Of a stretch of 64,000 nucleotides of DNA, positions 34,260 to 42,689 are shown one piece after another; positions within the stretch are counted from its first letter, which is position 1, and every line of letters begins with the position of its first letter. The position numbers were made by a program, and so were the translations under genes. Below the pieces are notes generated by a model. That model saw nothing but the letters and a program-made list of their open reading frames with translations. It was not told where the DNA came from and did no database searches. Origin of the DNA: CAVSIS01 sp963814875 (GTDB lineage: Bacteria; Acidobacteriota; Thermoanaerobaculia; Thermoanaerobaculales; Sulfomarinibacteraceae); the NCBI GenBank assembly GCA_963814875.1, contig CAWFFJ010000017.1, positions 181,840 through 245,839 on the forward strand, in the 5' to 3' direction.

Positions 34260-35540
34260 ATGGCCATTGTACGAGGGGAGGACCACCAGGTGAAAGGACG
34301 TGTCCGGGTCGTTGGGTTCGACTGCGCCGAGGATGAGCACGTAGCAGTGTTGTTGGACGAGGAAGGCGCCTTCGAGAAGAGGGTGAGGGTTGTGAATAGG
34401 CGAGACCTGGTCCAGGAGGCGCTGGCTGGGCTGATGCTCCGGGTCGGACCGGAGGCACAGCTCGTGGTCGTGGTGGAGTCGAAGCGCTCTCATGGTCGGG
34501 TCGTCAGCGACGTGGCACAGCAGCTCGGCTGCGAGGTGTGGCATGTGAACGACGTCGCACCAACCTTCGAGATGTCACGGGCAGCGCGCAAGGATGACGA
34601 GTGGGACGCCTACCTTGCTGGCCGAATGGTCCACCTGCGTCTGCGTGGGTGTCGGGTAGTGACGGAAGTGACCGAGGAGGAACGGGCGCTCTCCCGGCTG
34701 ACCCGGGCCTATGAACGACTGAGGGAGGACAGGACGAGACAGCATGCGGCTTCGAGCGGTGCTGCTGGAGATTGCACCGGAGATGCTGCACCGCTCGTGG
34801 GAGGGGCCACAGCCGGAGAGCAAGGCGATGATCTACCTGCTGCAGCGCTGGCCTGGTTTCGAGGGGATGGAGAGAGCTCAGCTGCGCAGCATCGAGAAGA
34901 TCCTCCACCGCTGCCGGTACGGTGGCAAGGCGACCAAGGTCGCCATGCTGCTTCGGGAGGCGGCGCGCAGAATCAGCATGGCGGTCGAGGAGCGCGCGGC
35001 GATCACTCTAGAGATGAGCCTTCTGGTCCAGCAGATGGCGGTTTGCGACGCCTCGCTGGACAGGCTCTTCGAGGAGATCCAGCACCGTGTCGAGAGCCAC
35101 CCGGTTGGACTCAAGCTTCTCGAGGTGCACGGGATCGGCCCGGTGGTCGCGGGGACTCGGTTTCGGAGCTGCTGCGTGGCTCGTACGGCGACGGAGGCAC
35201 AGTGCGCCACCTACGCCGGGGTCACGCCGATCGGCAGGAAGAGCGGCAAGTGGCGGGACACCTCGACCTCGCCCGCGGCGTCAACAAGCGAATCTGCACG
35301 CTTTCTACACCTCTGCAGTGGTCGCCGTGAAGCACAGTGCGGGGATCGGGCCTACTACCGCAAGAAGCTCGGCGACTACGCCGGCCACCCGAAGCCCCAC
35401 GCGCCGCGTTCATCGCACTCTCGCGCCAGCGGCACAAGCTCATCTTCAAGCTGATGACCACCGATGCCCGTTACGACAAGGAGGTCTTGATCTCCCGCCA
35501 TCTCGAGCGCCTCGAAGATGCGCGCGGAGCAGCCGCATGA
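34260..35540 (+). pseudogene. IS110-family transposase remnant
   Basis: The N-terminal DEDD (RuvC-like) domain is in frame from ATG 34260: RVRVVGFDCAEDEHVAVLLD, LVVVVESKRSHGRVVSDVAQ, RAARKDDEWDAYLAGRM. The frame then shifts near 34735. The helical linker and the Transposase_20 region continue in a second frame (MRLRAVLLEIAPEMLHRSWE; LLEVHGIGPVVAGT), with QCATYAGVTPIGRKSGKW and finally AFIALSRQRHKLIFKLM in other frames to a stop at 35540. At least three frameshifts make it inactive. Such elements move by bridge-RNA-guided recombination. Confidence 0.88.
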
Positions 35541-35554
35541 CGCTCGACGTCGAC

Positions 35555-35648
35555 AGGCTGTGAGTCTGACGGCCTATGGAAAGCTGGCTGACGCCACCTT
35601 CCCACAGGCCTTGGAAAACCCTCCGGGTTTCCCACTGACTCACAGCCT
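35555..35648. repeat. Dispersed ~90-bp repeat (family Q), copy 3, with 12-bp terminal inverted repeats
   Basis: AGGCTGTGAGTC (35555-35566) and GACTCACAGCCT (35637-35648) are perfect inverted ends around the family Q core. This copy best shows the element's limits (94 bp). It lies 15 bases after the IS110 remnant, so it may be a derivative mobilised by another transposase. Confidence 0.85.
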
Positions 35649-35856
35649 CGACGACGAGATTTCCCTCTTGACTTCTTATAGAGGCACCGATGGAAACTTC
35701 AGACCAGGCACCGATGCGGGCACCGATGCCAACCTCTCGAATCGTCGGAATCGTCTGACTAGGCACCCAAGATAAGACTAGATCCATGTGCCCGGCATTT
35801 CAACAGCAATGGGCACCCTTGCGGTATCATGAGTCTGCCACGCTCGATCTTGCATC
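35649..35856. other. Intergenic region before the decayed kinase
   Basis: I see no gene. Half of a family P palindrome (AATCGTCGGAATCGTCTGAC) occurs at about 35740-35760. Confidence 0.4.
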
Positions 35857-38131
35857 ATGTCCCTGTCGCAGGGTGATCGTCTCGGCCGGTACGAGGTTCT
35901 CGACCCCATCGGGGCCGGGGGGATGGGTCAGGTGTGGCGGGCGCGCGACACCGAGCTCGACCGTGAGGTCGCAATCAAGGTGCTCCCGCCACAGGTCGCG
36001 GACAGTCCCGATTGGCGAAAACGCTTCGAGCGTGAGGCCCGCGCCACCGCGGCGCTCAACCACCCCAACCTCCTCACCGTGCATGACGTCGGCATCGACC
36101 ACGATCAACCCTACATCGTGACCGAATTGCTCGAGGGAGAGAGCCTCCGCCGGGTCTTGAGGCACGGCCCTCCGCCCCCGGTCTCCGCTGTCGCCTGGAG
36201 CCTGGGCATCGCTCACGGCCTCGCCGCTGCGCACAACAGGAACATCGTCCACCGCGATCTCAAACCCGACAATGTCTTCCTGACCACCGACAACCGGGTC
36301 AAGATCCTCGACTTCGGGCTCGCCAAGATCCTCGTGACCGAGATCGCCACCGAGGAAGAAACCGCGGCCCTCCCCAGCGACACCGCCGCCGGCACCCTGC
36401 TCGGCACCATGGGTTACATGGCGCCCGAGCAGCTGCGCGGCGACCCGGTGGACACCCGGACCGATGTCTTCGCCTTCGGCTGCGTCCTCTACGAGATGCT
36501 CTCGGGTCGACGCCCGTTCGCGGGCGGTTCCTCCGCCGAGTACATTTCGGCGGCGCTCCGCGATGACCCGGCGCCTCTCGACGACGCCGTTTCCGTCACC
36601 CTGCGGGCCTGGTGAGGCGGTGCCTCGAGAAACAACGGCGGCACGCTACCAGCACGCGGGCGAGCTGGTGGCGGTGCTCGAGACCCTAGATCCGGACAGC
36701 CTCGGCACCGTGCCGGGTGCGCAATCAGCGCCACCCATCCAAGCCACGAACGCGGCGCCGAGCCGGCGGTGGCGGTGATGCCTTTCGCCAACCTGAGCAA
36801 CGATGTCGAGCAGGAGTACTTCTGCGACGGGATGCCGAGGAGATCCTCGGCGCCATCGGCAAGGTCCGGGGGATCAGGGTCTGGCGCGGTCCTCGTCCTT
36901 TGCCTTCAAGGGCAGGAGGTCGACCCGCGCGAGGTGGGACGGACCATCGGCGCCGACCACCTGCTCGAGGGCAGCGTCCGGCGATTCGGCGACCGGGTGC
37001 GGATCTCCGCCCGGCTGGTCCAGGCCACCGACGGGACCCAGCTCTGGGCCGACCGCTATGACCGCACCATCTCCGACATCTTCGAGCTCCAGGACGAGAT
37101 CTCTGTGGAGGTGGCCAACCAGCTCCGTACCGCGCTGCTGCCGGACGAGCTTGGCAAACTGCAACGCCGCCACATCCCGGATCAGGAAGCCTAAGACCTC
37201 TATATGCAAGGCCGGTTTCTGTGGAACCGTCATGCCGAAGGAGATGTCATGCGGGCGATTGCCATGTTTGAACGGGCAATCGCCGAAGACCCCGCGTATC
37301 CGGAACCCCATGTCGGCATCGCCGAGGCCTTCAATGTGCTCGGTGGATGGGGCATGATCCCCCCGTCTGTCGCTGTGGAGCGTCACGCAAGGAACTCGCG
37401 ACCGCAGTCGAACTCGGCAAGCCGACGGCTGCAAGCCACGGTGCCTTGGGATTTATCGCCCTGTACTTCGACTACGACAAGGTGGAGGGGGAGAAGCAGG
37501 TTCGAATTGCGATGGAAATGGATCCCGGCTCGGGCCTCCCCCACACTTGGATGTCGAACATGCACGCCTTCCGGGGCAACACGGAAGAGGCGGCGACGGA
37601 GGCGCGCCGAGCGGTCGAGCTCGAACCGATGTCTCCGGTCGTAAGACTTTCGGAGGATTGAATCTGACTTTCTCTGGAGAACTCGAGGAAGGTCTGCACC
37701 ACGTCCGCGAAAGCGTCTCGATGGATCCGGGAAACCCGCTCTTCAACGCGGTGCTGGGAACATGCCTCGGCGAAAGCCTGGGCCGCCTCCAGGATGCCCT
37801 CGATCCTCTCATCACGTCAGTCAAGGCGGGATGGCCCATCGCTTTCGGGCCCCTCGGTTGTTACCAAGCCCGGCTTGGCATGCTTGGTGAGGCCGCGAAA
37901 ACCGCAGACCGGGTAGCTGCCATCGCAAAGGAACACTATGTTCCGGCCTATGTGCCCGCGTGGCTGGCGGCAGGGCGCGGCGATGTGGATTCGACCCTCG
38001 ACGCCATCGAACGCGCGGTCGACGAAACCGGAGTTATTGTGCACTACCTTCCCCGCTGGGGTAGCTTTTCCTTCGTCCACGACCACCCCCGCTTTCGCGC
38101 CATGATGCGCCGTGTGGGGGGAGAGGTGTAG
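35857..38131 (+). pseudogene. Ser/Thr kinase with TolB-like and TPR regions, decayed
   Basis: From ATG 35857 a complete kinase domain reads in one frame: GAGGMGQVWRARDTELDREV, VAIKVLPPQ, IVHRDLKPDNVFL, ILDFGLAKIL, MGYMAPEQLRGD. Near 36595 the frame breaks. It resumes as HAGELVAVLETLDPDSL, then the TolB-like domain in shifting frames (VAVMPFANLSNDVEQEYFCD; QEVDPREVGRTIGADHLLEG). At 37191 TAC appears changed to TAA in QEA(Y)DLYMQGRFLWNR. TPR units follow (AIAMFERAIAEDPAYPEPHV; VRIAMEMDPGSG; HHVRESVSMDPGNPL) to a stop at 38131. Several indels plus a nonsense codon indicate real decay, not only read error. Confidence 0.9.
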
Positions 38132-38378
38132 GGAATGGACTCGCGAGTTTCGGTCATACTATTCCGACGTTTCTCAACACATCGGTAGCAGGTCAGGCGA
38201 TTCCGACGTTTTCTGGAAGATCGTCGGAATCGCCTGACCACCGGTGTGAGGACCCGGCACCGATGTGAGTGCCTGACAACAGGAGTCCGTGCAACCCTTC
38301 CGAGCCGACAGCATCCGGAATCGTCGGCATCGGCTGCCCGCCGAAGCTCTGGGCCCTCGCGAGCAGAGGGCGGAGGGC
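38132..38378. repeat. Family P palindrome cluster
   Basis: Perfect 18-bp arms at 38191-38208 and 38222-38239 (GGTCAGGCGATTCCGACG and complement) with a 13-base loop. Partial copies flank it (38150-38170, 38310-38335). TGCCTGACAACAGGAG at 38273-38288 also occurs at 24516, upstream of the first toxin-antitoxin operon, linking the two neighbourhoods. Confidence 0.85.
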
Positions 38379-38738
38379 CTACGGCACGCGACGAAGGCCG
38401 AGCTGGATCATGACTGCACGTTCGACGGACTCAAGCTCCGCGGACGTCAGGGTGCCGAGGCGTTCGAGCAGTCGGCTTCGAGCGACCGTCCGGATCTGGT
38501 TGGCGACCACGCGGGAGGACTTGGAGATCCCGGACGATCCGGGTTGGATCAGCGCTTCATAGGGCCGCAAAGGCCTCTCGGGCGGTACCGTCAGGGGGAC
38601 GATCTGGAGCACGGCATCGGCGCGGCATGCAGCGTCGTTCGAGATGACGACAGCCGGGCGGGTCTTTCGGATCTCGGAGCCTTCGGCCCGGTCGAGACGT
38701 ACGACGACGACGTCACCCCGTCGCGGCGTCAGGCTCAC
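38379..38738 (-). CDS. MazF/PemK-family toxin, second module
   Basis: The 119-residue protein begins at GTG 38738 (VSLTPRRGDVVVVRLDRAEG) and has MazF landmarks GSEIRKTRPAVVISNDAAC, LQIVPLTVPPERPL and SRVVANQIRTVARSRL. The GTG overlaps the antitoxin stop (GAGTGAGC), giving tight coupling. It likely acts as a sequence-specific endoribonuclease. It is clearly divergent from the MazF at 23.9 kb, so the two modules were acquired separately. Confidence 0.92.
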   Translation of the reverse strand: MSLTPRRGDVVVVRLDRAEGSEIRKTRPAVVISNDAACRADAVLQIVPLTVPPERPLRPYEALIQPGSSGISKSSRVVANQIRTVARSRLLERLGTLTSAELESVERAVMIQLGLRRVP

Positions 38739-38950
38739 TCGTCGATCTCGGCGTCGCTCGCCTGCCATTCGGCGGCGAGCTCGGCAGTCTCGTCGTGGTC
38801 CTCGCGATAGGCCATCTCCAGGCTGCGCTCGAGCTCACGCGCACGGTAGTCGCGGACGGCCTCGGCCACGATCGAACTTCGGTTCGGGACGGAGTCGAGG
38901 TAGCTGGCGACCTCTTCGTCGATCGAGACGGTGATTCTCTTGCGGACCAC
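38735..38950 (-). CDS. Ribbon-helix-helix antitoxin, second module
   Basis: The 71-residue protein starts MVRKRITVSIDEEVASYLDS, a ribbon-helix-helix DNA-binding motif, continues with SIVAEAVRDYRARELERSLE and ends in an acidic toxin-binding tail (EDHDETAELAAEWQASDAEI). It should bind the adjacent MazF-like toxin and the palindrome upstream. Confidence 0.9.
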   Translation of the reverse strand: MVRKRITVSIDEEVASYLDSVPNRSSIVAEAVRDYRARELERSLEMAYREDHDETAELAAEWQASDAEIDE

Positions 38951-38964
38951 GTGTCGTCTCCTTC

Positions 38965-38983
38965 GTATGACAATTTATCATAC
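38965..38983 (-). promoter_or_regulatory. Operator palindrome of the second toxin-antitoxin operon
   Basis: GTATGACAA (38965-38973) and TTATCATAC (38975-38983) form 9-bp arms with one mismatch around one base. It starts 15 bases upstream of the antitoxin ATG in an AT-rich promoter, as expected for autoregulation. Confidence 0.75.
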
Positions 38984-39545
38984 TGATCCGCGTTACAACG
39001 GGTGAGAAGGCCGGTGTGAGAAGGTGGGAAGGGCCACGAATGGAAAGAAGCAAGGCCTTCGCGTACGCCACAAGCCTCGACCGCAGGTCCCGCGGGCACC
39101 GCCACTTCTTGCTCCGGCCCGCCCGGATCTCGGCTCGGACCCCGCCAGACAGCCGCTCGCACTACACCTCGAGGTCAACATCCGCCATCCCTCGAGCTTG
39201 ACCACACTCCGCTACTACCGCAAGACGGGGTAGAGCGAGGAGTTACCTCTGAACTGTCGAACTGGGTGCGCCGAAACCACCACAACATCGGAAGTACGTG
39301 ACTGTCACCTTTATTCGCACCCGAAGGCAGAAACGAGCTCGAATTCAATCTGGTTCCTGATGCGATGCAAAGCATGTACGACCTCATCCGTAACGATTTC
39401 CTCCCCGCATACATCACGGCCTACCCAGAGAAGTTCTGCGGAACCACCGTCAACGATATTGACCCGTGGTGCAACAACGACGCGACAACCTGGCGCAACG
39501 GCGACTAGCAGAAGCTTTAAAAACCACTTCTCCTGATGAAACACC
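38984..39545. other. Region of degraded coding sequence
   Basis: No intact gene is seen. On the plus strand 39302-39508 is open and reads FAPEGRNELEFNLVPDAMQS, then MYDLIRNDFLPAYITAYPEK to a TAG. This looks like the C-terminal piece of a lost gene whose start is blocked by a TGA at 39299. I cannot name its family. Base composition is much lower in GC than the backbone. Confidence 0.4.
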
Positions 39546-39784
39546 ATGGAGAGGTGGGTGATTCTATCTTGCAGTCTTGTGTTTCTGTTAATAGTCCCTG
39601 CACTTGTTATGGCTGCCTGTAATGGAAATGGAATTTGTGAAGACGGAGAGAATATGTTCTGCGAAAGATCGCACTTCTGCCTATTGTGGTGACGGCACCT
39701 GCGACTCTGGCCGCATCCGTGCCTGGACAGTCAATTCACGACCGCCTACCCCAAGATCGTCGGAATCGCCTGACCTGACACCGA
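39546..39784 (+). pseudogene. Small Cys-rich exported protein, frameshifted and cut by a family P repeat
   Basis: ATG 39546 begins a clear signal peptide (MERWVILSCSLVFLLIVPAL, VMAA), then CNGNGICEDGENMFCE, a Cys/Gly/Asp repeat seen in secreted metalloprotease-type proteins. The frame ends at a TGA shortly after. The next repeat unit AYCGDGTCDSG is in another frame and leads straight into a decayed family P palindrome (about 39715-39785, GCATCCGTGCCTGG...GTCGGAATCGCCTGACC). So the gene was disrupted by repeat insertion and an indel. Confidence 0.55.
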
Positions 39785-39793
39785 GGCTTCTTC

Positions 39794-39800
39794 GTTAGGT
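39794..39800 (-). other. Orphan attC R'' core
   Basis: ACCTAAC in the minus sense, 2 bases past the stop of the next gene, fits an attC R'' box (RYYYAAC). No matching R' follows, so the site is truncated, probably by the family P repeat. Confidence 0.5.
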
Positions 39801-39802
39801 CG

Positions 39803-40315
39803 CTACGAAACCCAAACTGACACTGGTTCCCCGGGCATCCAGAATCCGAGTACGAACCAAGCAGATCGAACTGTCCCACCCGCGGCAAGACCTCCGTGCC
39901 AATAGTAGTAGTTGATTCTGGCGTAGATTGGGCTCGTGAACTCGACTTCATAACAGTATTTGGCAAAGCCTCGCGTCGTTCCGGATTCGGTCTTCCACCC
40001 CGGGGGAGCTGCCGACTCTGGAATTACCTTGAGATTACGATCTTTGAGCAGATCGCGCAGGCGCGCTACGCCGCCCGGACCCAAGCGGTCTGCGAGTTTC
40101 TCGCACACCACGTAGGTTTCTGGGTTCGGGTTCTCCGGTATGTCCTCGCCCTTCTGAGCGAAGTATTCTCTTGCAGCCTCGATATCCAGTTCGATCATCC
40201 TGGGAATCTGACGCGGAAGAGACCATAATCCCACCAATAGCCAAAGCCCGACTTGGAGCGCAGCCAGCCCTGAGATCACGATTGTCGTGCGTCTCAGCAT
40301 CCTTCGAATATCCAC
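39803..40315 (-). CDS. Cassette-borne membrane-anchored protein of unknown function
   Basis: The 170-residue product starts at GTG 40315 (VDIRRMLRRTTIVISGLAAL) with one N-terminal membrane helix (VISGLAALQVGLWLLVGLWS). It then has a soluble part (LADRLGPGGVARLRDLLKDR; FAKYCYEVEFTSPIYARINY). ACGGAG lies before the GTG, 16 bases inside a GTTAGGC core (minus sense of 40331-40337). The leader resembles that of the DHFR-like cassette (AAACGGAG in both). The stop is followed by an orphan R'' box. It is thus the gene of a second cassette; no family is recognised. Confidence 0.7.
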   Translation of the reverse strand: MDIRRMLRRTTIVISGLAALQVGLWLLVGLWSLPRQIPRMIELDIEAAREYFAQKGEDIPENPNPETYVVCEKLADRLGPGGVARLRDLLKDRNLKVIPESAAPPGWKTESGTTRGFAKYCYEVEFTSPIYARINYYYWHGGLAAGGTVRSAWFVLGFWMPGEPVSVWVS

Positions 40316-40330
40316 GCTGACTCCGTTTCG

Positions 40331-40402
40331 GCCTAACGTTTCGAGTTCAGCGGCCGGAGCGTTCCGACCGCAGGGGAGACGCCCCCCCTTCACCGGTTGA
40401 TT
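40331..40402 (-). other. attC-like site between two cassette genes
   Basis: In the minus sense the site begins AATCAAC (degenerate R''), contains CGGTGAAGG and CGCTGAACTCGAAAC inner boxes, and ends GTTAGGC (R'). The stop of the 83-residue gene falls just after R'', as in cassettes. The inner boxes resemble those of the attC at 30.3 kb (CCGCTGAAC in both). Confidence is lower because R'' is imperfect. Confidence 0.65.
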
Positions 40403-40641
40403 CCGGAGAGCGATAGGAGTTCTTGCAGCAGCCTTCGGTACTTCTGTTTGATATGGTCAATGTCGCCCTGCCGCGTGATGTAGACCCGATGGTGGGCAGC
40501 CGTATCGCCCAGGCTTGATTCGGACATGGCTGCGGCGTGTTCCGGGTGAGCGTACTTGGTGGTCCACACGCCGTACGCGAGGAGCTTCGGTCCGCTGAAG
40601 AAAAGCACCGTCTTTCCGAATCTCCGCAGTTCGCTTTTCAT
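40390..40641 (-). CDS. Small hypothetical cassette protein
   Basis: The 83-residue basic protein starts MKSELRRFGKTVLFFSGPKL at ATG 40641 and ends LQELLSLSGINR inside an attC-like site. Three features favour a real gene: its end overlaps attC R'', it has the same strand as the other cassette genes, and GTCTAAC (minus sense) lies 30 bases before the ATG. No family is recognised. Confidence 0.5.
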   Translation of the reverse strand: MKSELRRFGKTVLFFSGPKLLAYGVWTTKYAHPEHAAAMSESSLGDTAAHHRVYITRQGDIDHIKQKYRRLLQELLSLSGINR

Positions 40642-41230
40642 GAATGTAGATTTCGATTAGTAGCGAGCTCGTTAGACGGCTCGTCAGCACCGCGGTCGAA
40701 TCGTAGACGCCGAACTCTTAGCTACCAATGATCGATAGGCAGCCGCTCACGATACGATCGCTTACCAGTGACGTTGCTAGGCGATGATGTGGCCGGAGAT
40801 GGACCTTCTTCAATTGACGATCTCGCCGTCTGTTGACGAGTGTCTTCCTTGTCGCGCGAATCTTGAAGCCTGCCCGCTGAAGGGAGACGAACGGCGTCGA
40901 GGTCGGTTGAGCCTGGTAGCTTCGGCACAGTCAGACCGCCAAGTCGATCTCGCGAGCTCCCGAGGGTCAATCTGAACTCCTGGCTATACGCGTATACCAC
41001 AGACAGGTACTGCCCTCTCTGAGTGGGTCAGAGAAGACTCCTCGATTTGCTGAGCAAACTGGCCTCTATTCCTCGGAGTCGCGGCCCTTACGGACTTGAG
41101 GTACTTGACGCCCAGACGGTTGACTTGTAGCGAACAGTCGAACCCTTCTTCCGTGGGCGGGCGCCGATCTCGTACTTCGATGCGGTATCGTACAGGGTAC
41201 TCAAGGCATTCGGCTGGGATAACGGGACGC
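40642..41230. other. Region with frameshifted remnants
   Basis: No intact gene is convincing. On the minus strand, pieces such as LYDTASKYEIGARPRKKGST and VNRLGVKYLKSVRAATPRNR appear in two frames between about 41060 and 41200. This suggests a broken short gene downstream of the 41.2 kb ORF. No good promoter or repeat is visible. Confidence 0.35.
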
Positions 41231-41599
41231 TCAGAATAGGGTGGTGACCTTGGGAACGTCCCCTGAGGAGAGCGCGTGCTGGTTGTCGAAGTACTCGTGA
41301 ACGATATACAAGGGGAGAAGGGTTCGATCGACCTGGCTGCTCTTGTCCAGGATTCGCTCCTCGATGTCTGCGGCTTCGTCGCAGCTCTTCACCTGGTTGA
41401 CGATGTCGGTAAGGTCTAGAGTGCCTGACTCGGCGACATCCTTGGCTGCGGCCTTGTTCGCGGCCTCTTTCCGAGTCCCTGTGGAACCACCACCACCATC
41501 GTCGCCGCCGTAGAACTCTAGAAGCTCCTTGACCTCTTGGGTCGAGCCTTCGATCTCGACGACGGTTCCGTTGGGAAGGGTCAGCTGTGCCTTCACCAT
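41231..41599 (-). CDS. Hypothetical protein next to a cassette-like core
   Basis: The 122-residue acidic protein begins MVKAQLTLPNGTVVEIEGST and continues EVKELLEFYGGDDGGGGSTG, a Gly/Asp linker, then a helical part (LTDIVNQVKSCDEAADIEER). The first part resembles short N-terminal domains that precede effector regions in phage or defence-island proteins, but the family is not assigned. The ATG at 41599 has an AAGGAGCAAG site and is 29 bases inside a GTTAGCC core (minus sense of 41629-41635). As with the DHFR cassette, the family R element abuts this core. Confidence 0.65.
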   Translation of the reverse strand: MVKAQLTLPNGTVVEIEGSTQEVKELLEFYGGDDGGGGSTGTRKEAANKAAAKDVAESGTLDLTDIVNQVKSCDEAADIEERILDKSSQVDRTLLPLYIVHEYFDNQHALSSGDVPKVTTLF

Positions 41600-41630
41600 T
41601 CTTGCTCCTTCTGTCAGGTTCGAGGGCGGC

Positions 41631-41809
41631 TAACTACAGATATACAGATCTGTGTAGCACGACGAAGGCGGGCGGGATGCTGTGTAACACCGCGCCGGGC
41701 CGCCAATAGAGAGGCGATGGCGCATGTCGAGACTCGGTTCGCTCCTCACCTGCCTGTTCATTGACATCAGAATATCGTGACAGGGCGCCGTCGTCCAGGT
41801 AGTGGGCAG
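41631..41809. repeat. Family R element, copy 2 (internally deleted)
   Basis: Both ends match copies 1 and 3 (CTAACTACAGATATACAGAT at one side, ATTGACATCAGAATATCGTG and GTAGTGGGCAGG at the other). The middle ~235 bases are missing, joined at GGGCCGCCAATAGAGAGGCG. It abuts the cassette-like core on one side and the 187-bp tandem array on the other. Confidence 0.8.
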
Positions 41810-41816
41810 GTCGGCC

Positions 41817-42271
41817 TAGGGCCACTCGCTGGTGAGGGCATGCGATTCCCCCCTTTCGCGCCATCCCGAGACACGAAGGGCCGGCGTGAGCCGGCCCGGA
41901 GTCGCGAGGGGGAATCCGCTCATGCCGTCAGCAGCGATATGTGGCCCTGGCCGTGGGGGTCGGAGGCGCGGCGAAGCCGGGCCGGAGAGGGGGCTGGTCG
42001 GCTTAGGGCCACTCGCTGGTGAGGGCATGCGATTCCCCCCTTTCGCACCATCCTGAGACACGAAGGGCCGGCGTGAGCCGGCCCGGAGTCGCGAGGGGGA
42101 ATCCGCTCATGCCGTCAGCAGCGATATGTGGCCCTGGCCGTGGGGGTCGGAGGCGCGGCGAAGCCGGGCCGGAGAGGGGGCTGGTCGGCTTAGGGCCACT
42201 CGCTGGTGAGGGCATGCGATTCCCCCCTTTCGCACCATCCTGAGACACGAAGGGCCGGCGTGAGCCGGCCC
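41817..42271. repeat. 187-bp tandem array containing tRNA-Leu 3' ends
   Basis: Units start at about 41817, 42004 and 42191 (the last one partial) and are nearly identical. Each contains CGATTCCCCCCTTTCGCACC then ATCC (41843, 42030, 42217), identical or nearly so to the T-arm and acceptor 3' half plus CCA of the tRNA-Leu at 43046. The GCCGGCGTGAGCCGGC hairpin follows, as it does the tRNA gene itself. The copies are inverted relative to the tRNA gene. No ORF is credible in them. Confidence 0.93.
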
Positions 42272-42688
42272 GGATAGATCTGTGTAGCACGACGAAGGCC
42301 GGCGGAATGCTGTGTAACACCTCGCCGGGTCGCCGTGCGAGTGGACTGGAAGTAACTCCCTCGCAGTGGGTTGCCGGTGTATGATCGACTTGCCACGGCG
42401 CATTATGCGGATCCGCATATGAACCCCTTCACAGCAGGTTTGAACGGTGATCGTTCGGCGCACACTGCGGGCGGCTCGGTGAGGAGCATGCTCGAGAAGC
42501 CCTGCGAACTGAAGATCGCGGTCAAGCGAACGGTTGTGCTCTGCCCGGACGAAGCGACCCACTGACCTCACCGCAGCGGCGCCAGCCGAGAAGCGATGAC
42601 GCATGTCGGGACTCGGTTCGCTCCTCACCTGCCTGTTCATTGACATCAGAATATCGTGACACGACGCCGTCGTCCAGGTAGTGGGCAG
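42272..42688. repeat. Family R element, copy 3, within the tRNA-tail array
   Basis: It starts abruptly as TAGATCTGTGTAGCACGACG after GGCCCGGA of the third array unit, and ends at GTAGTGGGCAGGG before the next array unit. The copy is full length apart from the first ~15 bases. Its position inside the array suggests insertion after the array formed. Confidence 0.8.
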
Positions 42689-42689
42689 G

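Noticed and set aside
40722..41000. 92-codon minus-strand ORF
   Set aside because: No ribosome site or family resemblance; neighbouring sequence looks like frameshifted debris.
41816..42320. Short ORFs repeated in the tandem array
   Set aside because: They arise from repeated DNA including tRNA tail and terminator hairpin; no ribosome sites or family similarity.
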